Assembly: GCA_964517075.1 (NCBI GenBank)
Contig: CAZFAT010000063.1
Coordinates: 1-12,124, forward strand
DNA length: 12,124 nt
Source of the DNA: CAZFAT01 sp964517075
Lineage (GTDB): Bacteria; Acidobacteriota; Vicinamibacteria; Vicinamibacterales; SCN-69-37
Direction of reading: 5' to 3'
Shown here: piece by piece, positions 6,402 through 12,124 of the stretch
Layout: each line of letters starts with the position of its first letter
Position numbering within the stretch: position 1 is the first letter of the stretch
Position numbers and translations under genes: made by a program
Notes under the pieces: model-generated
Database searches by the model: none
What the model was told of the DNA's origin: nothing
Seen by the model: the letters and a program-made list of their open reading frames with translations, nothing else

Positions 6402-7823
6402 ATGTCCTCCACCCAACTTCTCGTCATCGGCGCCGGCCCCGGCGGGTACGCCGCGGCGTTCTATGCGGCCGACCTCGGCCTGTCCGTGGCGCTGGTCGAT
6501 CCCGAGCCCAACCCGGGCGGCGTCTGTCTCTTCCGCGGATGTATCCCCTCGAAGGCGTTGCTGCACGTCGCGAAGGTCATTGGCGAAGCGAAACACGCGT
6601 CGGCCTGGGGCGTCACGTTCGGCGAGCCGAAGATTGACGTCGCCAAGGTGCGGGCGTTCAAGGACCAGGTTGTCGCGAAGCTGACCGGCGGTGTCGGGCA
6701 GCTCGCGAAAATGCGGAAGGTCAACTACATCCAGGGCCGGGCCACGTTCGTGGACGCCCGCAACGTGTCCATCGATCTCGTGAAGGGCGGCACCGAGACG
6801 CTCACCTTCGAGCACGCGATCATCGCCACCGGATCGCGGCCGGCCGCCGTGCCTGGCCTGTCGATCGACAGCCCGCGCGTGATGGATTCCACTTCGGGGC
6901 TGGACCTGCCGGACGTGCCGAAGTCGCTGCTGGTCGTCGGCGGCGGGTACATCGGCCTCGAACTGGGATCGGTCTACGCCGCGCTCGGGTCCCAGGTCAC
7001 CGTCGTCGAGATGACGCCCGGCCTGCTGCCCGGCGCCGATCGCGATCTCGTGAACGTCCTCGCGAAGCGGCTCGAGACGACGATGCACAAGGTGCGGCTC
7101 AACACGCGGGTCGTCGAGATGAAGGACGGCAAGGCTGGTGTGGCCGTGAAGATGGAGGGCGAGAGCCTCGCCGAGGCGGACCGCAGCCAGACGTTCGACC
7201 GCGTCCTCGTCTCCGTCGGCCGCAAGCCGAATTCCGCCGTGCCAGGCCTGGACAAGACGAAGGTCAAGGTGGGGCAGCGCGGTTTCATCGAGGTGGACGC
7301 GTCGATGCGCACCGCCGAGCCCTCGATCTTCGCCATTGGCGACGTCGTGGGCGAGCCGATGCTCGCGCACAAGGCATCGCACGAAGCCCGCGTGGCGGTC
7401 GAGGCCGCGATGGGCCACACCGTGGTCTTCGAGCCGCAGGCCATCCCGGCCGTCGTCTACACGGATCCTGAAGTCGCCTGGTGCGGCCTGACCGAGAACG
7501 AGGCCAGGCAGCAGGGCCGACCGGTCGAGATTGCGAAGTTCCCCTGGGCGGCGCTCGGCCGCGCCCTGGCCATCGACCGTCCCGATGGGCTGACGAAACT
7601 CGTCATCGAGCCCGACACCGAGCGCATTCTGGGCGTCGGCATCGTCGGATCGGGCGCCGGCGAGCTGATTGCCGAGGGCGTGCTGGCCATCGAGATGGCG
7701 GCGCTCGCGACCGACCTCAAGCTCAGCATCCACCCGCATCCCACGCTGTCGGAGACGCTGATGGAGGCCGCCGAGGTATTCTTCGGCCAGGCCACGCACG
7801 TCCATCGCCCGAAGCGGAAGTAG
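6402..7823 (+). CDS. lpd: Dihydrolipoamide dehydrogenase (E3 of pyruvate dehydrogenase)
   Basis: A 473-residue FAD-dependent flavoprotein disulfide reductase that re-oxidises dihydrolipoyl groups on E2 and reduces NAD+. Visible motifs: FAD-binding GAGPGGYAAAF (10-20); the redox-active disulfide C42/C47 in GGVCLFRGCIPSK; NAD-binding VVGGGYIGLELGS (178-190); the second FAD contact FAIGDVVGE (310-318); and the C-terminal catalytic HPHPTLSE (444-451) with H446 and E451 as the His-Glu pair. There is no lipoyl domain fused at the N-terminus. The ATG at 6402 is preferred; an in-frame GTG at 6396 would add two residues. Neither start has a visible Shine-Dalgarno, which is notable because the heptad repeat array ends just upstream. 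As the only lpd in the window it may also serve other 2-oxoacid dehydrogenase complexes. The fit to family length and motifs is complete. Confidence 0.96.
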   Translation: MSSTQLLVIGAGPGGYAAAFYAADLGLSVALVDPEPNPGGVCLFRGCIPSKALLHVAKVIGEAKHASAWGVTFGEPKIDVAKVRAFKDQVVAKLTGGVGQLAKMRKVNYIQGRATFVDARNVSIDLVKGGTETLTFEHAIIATGSRPAAVPGLSIDSPRVMDSTSGLDLPDVPKSLLVVGGGYIGLELGSVYAALGSQVTVVEMTPGLLPGADRDLVNVLAKRLETTMHKVRLNTRVVEMKDGKAGVAVKMEGESLAEADRSQTFDRVLVSVGRKPNSAVPGLDKTKVKVGQRGFIEVDASMRTAEPSIFAIGDVVGEPMLAHKASHEARVAVEAAMGHTVVFEPQAIPAVVYTDPEVAWCGLTENEARQQGRPVEIAKFPWAALGRALAIDRPDGLTKLVIEPDTERILGVGIVGSGAGELIAEGVLAIEMAALATDLKLSIHPHPTLSETLMEAAEVFFGQATHVHRPKRK

Positions 7824-7842
7824 CGGGTCCGTCGTTCGTCAC

Positions 7843-7870
7843 CGGGCCGGCCAGCGCGCCGGCCGGCTCG
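7843..7870 (+). terminator. GC-rich hairpin after lpd
   Basis: CGGGCCGGCC (7843-7852) pairs with GGCCGGCTCG (7861-7870) over ten positions with one G-U wobble, around an 8-base loop, starting 20 bases after the lpd stop. It is the strongest hairpin near the end of the PDH operon. No T-run follows, so a fully intrinsic terminator is not certain. It is likely a transcript-end or stabilising structure separating PDH from the next gene. Confidence 0.5.
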
Positions 7871-7893
7871 TCCACCAACTCCTGGGGTCGTAC

Positions 7894-10800
7894 ATGCTGC
7901 TGCGACACGCCGAGCCTGGTCCCCGCCCTGCCCGCCGGCCCTGGTCCGCGCGCGTCGCGCCTGCAGCCCTCGTCGCGGCGTGTCTGGTGCTGCTGGCACC
8001 GCCCGGCGTCAGTGGCCAGGGCCAGCGCAGCGCGCCCGCGCCCGTCCGGCTATCGGCCGCCGAGGTGGAACAGCGCGCCCGCGAGGCCCGGCAGACCATT
8101 CCGGCCCAGCTCGCCGAAGGCTTCGAGCTGACGCTCTGGGCCCCGACGGAGTTCGTCACCGATTCGATTGGTCTCGACATCGACCGCGATGGGACCGTCT
8201 ATGTGGTCGGATCGGCGCGATCGGGCATGCCCATGGACATCCGCGAGCATCCCGACTGGGTTCCCGAGGTGCACACCCTCCGCACGGTCGAGGATCTGCG
8301 GCAGTTCTTCCGGCGTCACCTGGCGCCCGAGCGCAGCGCGCGGAACACGTGGCTGCCGGACCGCAACGCGGACGGATCGCACGACTGGCGGGACCTCACC
8401 ACCTACAAGGAGCGCATCTACCGCATCCGTGACACCGACGGCGATGGCCGCGCCGACGAGTCTCTCGTCGTGTTCGAGGGGTTCAACGAGGATGTGGCCA
8501 GCGACATCGCGGGAGGCGTGCTCGCGCACCAGGGCGCGCTCTACGTCACGGCGGCGCCGGATCTGTGGCGGCTCCGCGATACCAACGGCGACGGCGTGAT
8601 GGACGAGAAGACGTCGCTCAGCCACGGCTACTCGATTCATCCGGCCTACGGGGGCCACGACATGTCGGGCGTCATGGCCGGGCCCGACGGGCGCCTCTAC
8701 TGGAAGGTCGGGGACATCGGGCTGAACGTCGTCGATCAGACGGGACGCCGCTGGGAGTACCCGAACCAGGGCGCGATCCTCCGGTCGAACTTCGACGGCA
8801 GCGGGTTCGAGGTGTTCGCGACGGGCCTGCGGAACACGCAGGAGTTCGACTTCGACGACTACGGCAACCTGATCAGCGTGGACAACGACGGCGACCACAA
8901 AGGCGAGAGTGAGCGCGTGGTGTACATCACCTACGGCTCGGACGCCGGCTGGCGGTCGACGTGGCAGTACGGCAAGTACACCGACACCGCCAACAACCGC
9001 TACAACGTCTGGATGGACGAGGGGTTATACCGGCCGCGTTTCGAGGGGCAGGCGGCCTACATCGTGCCGCCCGTGGCGTCGTATCACTCGGGGCCCTCGG
9101 GATTCGTCTACAACCCGGGCGCCGCGCTCGACGAGCGGTGGCGCGGGCACTTCTTCGTCACGAGCTATACGGGGAGCGCAGCCACGGCGCGGGTGTACGC
9201 GTTCCGGCTGGCCGAGGCGGGCGCGGGATTCTCGCTGGCATCGGACACCGAGGTCATGCGCGGCGTCCTGGCGCCCGGCATGAAGGTCGGGCCCGATGGC
9301 GCGCTCTACCTGTCGGACTGGATGCGCGGGTGGGAAGCGACGGGTGAGGGGCGAGTCTGGAAGCTCGACACGCCCGCGGCCGCGACGAGTCCGCTGCGCG
9401 CGGAGGTCCGGTCGTTGATTCAGGCCGACTTCATCACGCGCGACGCCACGGAACTGCGGGCGCTGCTGAGCCACGTGGACCGGCGCATCCGCCAGCGCGC
9501 GCAGTTCGAGCTGGCGCGCCGGAACGATGCGGCCGGCCTGGAGGCGGCCGCGCGGACCGGCGAACCGCGGCTCGCGCGCGTGCACGCGCTGTGGGGGCTC
9601 GCCCAGATCGCTCGCACCCGGTCCGCGGACGCCGCGCGACTCGCGCCGTTCCTCGAAGACACGGATGCGGAGATTCGCGCACAAGCCGCGCGCCTGATTG
9701 GCGACGGCCGGCATTCTGGAGCCGCCGCCGCGCTGGTCGTGCTGCTCGGTGACGCGGCCATGCGACCGCGGTTCTTTGCCGCCGAAGCCCTGGGCCGGCT
9801 CCGGCACCGGCCGGCCGTGCCGGCGATCGTCGCGATGCTCGCCGCCAACGACGACCGCGACGTGTACCTGCGGCACGCCGGCAGCCTGGCGCTCGCGTCG
9901 ATTGGCGATGCCGCCGCGCTGACGTCGCTCGCCGGCCACCCGTCGCGTGCCGTCCGTCTCGCGGCGGTCGTGGCGCTGCGCCGCATGCGCGATGCCGGCC
10001 TCGCGCGGTTCCTCCAGGATCAGGACGAGGTCGTCGTGACCGAGGCCGCGCGGGCGATCAATGACGAGGGGGGCGTCACCGCGGCGTTGCCGCCGCTCGC
10101 GGCGCTGCTCGACCAGGCACGCTTCACCGCTGAGCCGCTCGTGCGTCGCGCCCTGAACGCCAACCTGCGCGTGGGCACGGCCGAGGCCGCGCGCCGCGTA
10201 GGCGCGTTCGCCGCCAGTCCGGCGGCGCCGCAGGCCCTGCGGGTCGAGGCGATTGACGTGCTCGGCGTGTGGGCGGCGCCGTCGCCGCTCGATCGTGTGG
10301 ACGGCGCGCAACTCGCGCCGCCCGGGCCGCGCAATGCCGAGGCCGCGCGCGCGGCCGTCCTCTCGCTGGTAGACCTGCTCGCCGCCGGCGACACATCGGC
10401 CCCGGTGAAGTCGGCCATCATCGACGCCGTCGCGCGGCTGGAGATCAAGGCGGCGACGCCGGCCCTTCTGGCGCGCCTCGAGCACGATGCGACGCCCGCC
10501 GTGCGCGTCGCCGCGCTCCGCGCGCTGCAGGCCCTGGGCGCCGGCGAGATCGAGCGTCTGCTGCCCGGCGCGCTCGCGGACGCCGACGCGTCGGTCCGCA
10601 TGGCGGCGATTGGCGCCATTGGCTCGCTGCCGCTGTCCGACGCCGGGAAGGCGGACTATCTCGCGTCGGTCGTCGGCAAGGCGTCCGTCGGCGAGCAGCA
10701 GAGCGCGCTCCAGGCGCTGGGCGCGCTGAAGACGATGGCCGCGGCCGATCGGATTGCCCGGCTGCTGGACCTGGCCGCCGCCGGCACGCTCGCGTCGGAG

Positions 10801-11346
10801 GTGCAGCTCGACGTGTTCGACGCCGCGCGGGCGAGCGGCGCGGCGCCGCTCGTGGCACGGCTCGACGGGTTGGGCGTGGGCCGCGCGCTCGAGAACCTCG
10901 CGGTGACATTTCCCACCGCGCTGACCCGCGGCGGCAGCGTCAATCGCGGGCGCCAGCTCGCGCAGCAGCATCCGGCCGCGCAGTGCGTGCGCTGCCACAC
11001 GATTGGCAAGCAGGTGTCCACGGTCGGCCCGCCGCTCGACGGCATCGCCTCGCGCCTGGGCCGCGTCGAGCTGCTCGAGGCCCTGATCAACCCGTCGGCG
11101 CGCATTGCGCCCGGGTTCGGTGCGGTGGCCGTCACCCTCCGCAACGGTCAGCGCGTCGAGGGCGTCTTACAGGAGGAAACGGAGACGATGGTGACGGTGG
11201 AAGATGGGGCCAACGTGCGGCATCGGCTCGAGAAGGTGGCGATCGCCAGCCGGACGAACCTGCCCTCGGCCATGCCGCCGATGGGGGCAATCCTGACGCC
11301 GGTCGAGCTCCGCGACGTCATCGAGTACCTGGGCACGCTGAAGTAG
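7894..11346 (+). CDS. Exported beta-propeller/HEAT-repeat/cytochrome c fusion, putative dehydrogenase
   Basis: A 1150-residue protein in three parts. The N-terminus has Arg residues and a hydrophobic stretch (about 21-36) ending PPGVSG, a likely signal peptide; the cleavage site is inferred. Residues about 70-492 resemble the 'putative membrane-bound dehydrogenase' propeller of Planctomycetes/Verrucomicrobia (TIGR02604-like), related to sugar/sorbosone dehydrogenases, with Ca-loop-like DTDGDGRADE (180-189) and DTNGDGVMDE (229-238). Residues about 500-1000 are Ala/Leu/Arg-rich helical repeats of HEAT type (for example AEIRAQAARLIGD, PAVRVAALRALQALG). The C-terminal domain (about 1015-1150) carries one heme c site CVRCH (1031-1035), then GPPLDGIASR and SAMPPMG (1125-1131, possible distal Met), as in TIGR02603-type heme domains. 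It probably acts in the periplasm as a heme-linked dehydrogenase or binding protein; substrate and cofactor are unknown. GGGG (7884-7887) may be the ribosome binding site. Confidence 0.88.
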   Translation: MLLRHAEPGPRPARRPWSARVAPAALVAACLVLLAPPGVSGQGQRSAPAPVRLSAAEVEQRAREARQTIPAQLAEGFELTLWAPTEFVTDSIGLDIDRDGTVYVVGSARSGMPMDIREHPDWVPEVHTLRTVEDLRQFFRRHLAPERSARNTWLPDRNADGSHDWRDLTTYKERIYRIRDTDGDGRADESLVVFEGFNEDVASDIAGGVLAHQGALYVTAAPDLWRLRDTNGDGVMDEKTSLSHGYSIHPAYGGHDMSGVMAGPDGRLYWKVGDIGLNVVDQTGRRWEYPNQGAILRSNFDGSGFEVFATGLRNTQEFDFDDYGNLISVDNDGDHKGESERVVYITYGSDAGWRSTWQYGKYTDTANNRYNVWMDEGLYRPRFEGQAAYIVPPVASYHSGPSGFVYNPGAALDERWRGHFFVTSYTGSAATARVYAFRLAEAGAGFSLASDTEVMRGVLAPGMKVGPDGALYLSDWMRGWEATGEGRVWKLDTPAAATSPLRAEVRSLIQADFITRDATELRALLSHVDRRIRQRAQFELARRNDAAGLEAAARTGEPRLARVHALWGLAQIARTRSADAARLAPFLEDTDAEIRAQAARLIGDGRHSGAAAALVVLLGDAAMRPRFFAAEALGRLRHRPAVPAIVAMLAANDDRDVYLRHAGSLALASIGDAAALTSLAGHPSRAVRLAAVVALRRMRDAGLARFLQDQDEVVVTEAARAINDEGGVTAALPPLAALLDQARFTAEPLVRRALNANLRVGTAEAARRVGAFAASPAAPQALRVEAIDVLGVWAAPSPLDRVDGAQLAPPGPRNAEAARAAVLSLVDLLAAGDTSAPVKSAIIDAVARLEIKAATPALLARLEHDATPAVRVAALRALQALGAGEIERLLPGALADADASVRMAAIGAIGSLPLSDAGKADYLASVVGKASVGEQQSALQALGALKTMAAADRIARLLDLAAAGTLASEVQLDVFDAARASGAAPLVARLDGLGVGRALENLAVTFPTALTRGGSVNRGRQLAQQHPAAQCVRCHTIGKQVSTVGPPLDGIASRLGRVELLEALINPSARIAPGFGAVAVTLRNGQRVEGVLQEETETMVTVEDGANVRHRLEKVAIASRTNLPSAMPPMGAILTPVELRDVIEYLGTLK

Positions 11347-11357
11347 CCAAGGGGGTC

Positions 11358-11942
11358 ATGCTGCAGACTGCACGCCTGCGGCGCCGCGTCGACCGGCCTC
11401 GAGCCGGCCGGACGCTCCGCCGCCAGAACTCACCATTGCACATCGCCTACGAGCAAGCGGGCATCGCGCCGCCGGCGCTCGTGGCGGTCGCGGCCGCGGA
11501 CATTCCGCCTCCCTACCACGCGCTGCTCGTCCATGAAGGCGAGATGACGCGGACACTCGAGGAGCACGTGGGTGGGCGCGTCGGCATCCGGGTGCTGTCG
11601 ACGCGGGCCCGCGCGCGGTTCTACGTGCGCCGCGTGCTGCTCGTCGACGAAGCGTCGGGCCGGCCCGTCGCGATGGGCGCCGTGCGTCTGACGATCACCG
11701 CGCTGCCTCGGCCGGTGCGCGCCGAGGTCCTCCGCGGGCGCGTGCCGCTCGGCCGTCTTCTACGCGCCGCGGGACTGGACTTCATGAGCCGGCCGACCGG
11801 CTATCTCGCGGTGACCCCCAATCCCGAGCTGATGGGGCTGTTCTGGATGACCTCGGCCGAGACGCTCTTCGGCCGCAAGACCAACGTGCTCCTCGGCGCC
11901 CGGAAGATCGGGGAAATCGTCGAGATCCTGCCGCGTGTCTGA
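11358..11942 (+). CDS. Chorismate pyruvate-lyase-like protein (DUF98/Rv2949c-like)
   Basis: A 194-residue protein resembling the Rv2949c-like (DUF98) branch of chorismate lyases in length (Rv2949c is about 199 residues) and in motif order. LLVHEGEMTRTLEEH (56-70) resembles the family's LL-H-x-x-x-MT-x-TLE signature, followed by FYVRRVLLVDEASGRPVAMGAVRL (split about 88-111), RGRVPLGRLL (127-136) and the C-terminal ALFGRK-like ETLFGRKTNVLL with EIVEILP. Such enzymes remove pyruvate from chorismate to give 4-hydroxybenzoate. No signal peptide is seen, so it is probably cytoplasmic. AAGG (11349-11352) lies five bases before the ATG and supports the start, although the first 25 residues are Arg-rich and poorly conserved-looking. 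It starts 11 bases after the HEAT/cytochrome gene stop and ends 18 bases before a ligase-like gene, so co-transcription is likely. The function is inferred from remembered family patterns and was not checked by a search. Confidence 0.68.
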   Translation: MLQTARLRRRVDRPRAGRTLRRQNSPLHIAYEQAGIAPPALVAVAAADIPPPYHALLVHEGEMTRTLEEHVGGRVGIRVLSTRARARFYVRRVLLVDEASGRPVAMGAVRLTITALPRPVRAEVLRGRVPLGRLLRAAGLDFMSRPTGYLAVTPNPELMGLFWMTSAETLFGRKTNVLLGARKIGEIVEILPRV

Positions 11943-11960
11943 TCGCGCCATCGCCTGTCC

Positions 11961-12124
11961 ATGACGGCCGCGCCGATCGATGGAGCACCGCGGACAGACA
12001 GAACGCGGACTGACGTGATCGCGCTCGAGTGCCTCACGCCGGACGCCCTCGCCGCGCACCAGCTCGAACGGCTCCGCGGGCTCCTCACGGTCATCGCTCG
12101 CGGCAACGCGTTCTACGCGGCCAA
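11961..12124 (+). CDS. N-terminus of a PaaK/CapK-like adenylate-forming ligase (cut by window edge)
   Basis: An open frame from the ATG at 11961 runs to the right edge (54 codons plus two bases). Its visible part reads TPDALAAHQLERLRGLLTV (26-44), then IARGNAFYAA (45-54). This matches the N-terminal helix of phenylacetate-CoA ligase/CapK-type enzymes, which typically read L-x-x-L-x-x-x-x-x-A-x-x-x-x-FY. These enzymes activate aryl or acyl acids as AMP esters and often load CoA. No AMP-binding motif is inside the window, so the assignment rests on this short segment. No clear ribosome binding site precedes the ATG, and a GTG at 12015 in the same frame is an alternative start. It follows the chorismate-lyase-like gene by 18 bases, a context that fits activation of 4-hydroxybenzoate or a similar acid. 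Confidence 0.55.
   Translation, partial: MTAAPIDGAPRTDRTRTDVIALECLTPDALAAHQLERLRGLLTVIARGNAFYAA

Noticed and set aside
9025..10998. 657-codon minus-strand open frame opposite the HEAT/cytochrome gene
   Set aside because: Low-complexity Arg/Ala/Gly-rich translation with no motifs. The plus-strand frame has a signal peptide, repeats and a heme site.
10269..11357. Long upstream in-frame extension of the chorismate-lyase-like gene into the HEAT/cytochrome gene
   Set aside because: The upstream part is an out-of-frame reading of the HEAT gene. The ATG at 11358 has a plausible ribosome binding site and gives the expected family length.
1..12124. Mobile element, CRISPR array, tRNA, rRNA or riboswitch
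   Set aside because: I saw no transposase or integrase, no spaced identical repeats and no RNA gene signatures. The gaps are short and explained above; no gap longer than 300 bases lacks a gene.

Overview
This is a GC-rich, gene-dense chromosomal stretch with no mobile element, CRISPR array, tRNA or rRNA that I can see. It is ordinary core metabolism on the left and centre and more lineage-specific content on the right. Three things point to Acidobacteriota (Vicinamibacteria-like): the base composition, an AceE-type pyruvate dehydrogenase operon, and a very large secreted beta-propeller/HEAT/cytochrome c fusion of the kind common in Acidobacteria, Planctomycetes and Verrucomicrobia. This assignment is an inference from gene types; no marker gene in the window settles it.

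Layout. Positions 1-1230 (minus strand, running off the left edge) encode a magnesium-chelatase/MoxR-like AAA+ ATPase. It is divergent, across only about 41 bases, from a cytoplasmic glycerophosphodiester phosphodiesterase (1272-2093). After a 151-base gap with two small hairpins comes the complete pyruvate dehydrogenase operon: aceE (E1, 2245-4920), a single-lipoyl-domain E2 (4939-6282) and lpd (E3, 6402-7823). The gap between E2 and E3 holds an unusual inverted array of 7-base repeats that can fold into a stem of about 20 base pairs. A GC-rich hairpin follows lpd.

Right part. A 1150-residue exported protein (7894-11346) joins an N-terminal dehydrogenase-type beta-propeller, a HEAT-repeat middle and a C-terminal single-heme cytochrome c domain. 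Eleven bases later is a small chorismate-lyase-like (DUF98/Rv2949c-like) gene (11358-11942). Eighteen bases after that is the start of what looks like a PaaK/CapK-type adenylate-forming ligase, cut by the right edge. The tight spacing suggests these three could be co-transcribed. A chorismate lyase next to an aryl/acyl ligase hints at 4-hydroxybenzoate-derived metabolism.

The three PDH genes together convert pyruvate to acetyl-CoA: AceE decarboxylates pyruvate and passes the acetyl group to the lipoyl-lysine of E2, E2 transfers it to CoA, and Lpd re-oxidises the dihydrolipoyl arm. The features most worth following up are the heptad inverted repeat before lpd and the chorismate-lyase/ligase pair. 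I found no clearly new defence or mobile system.
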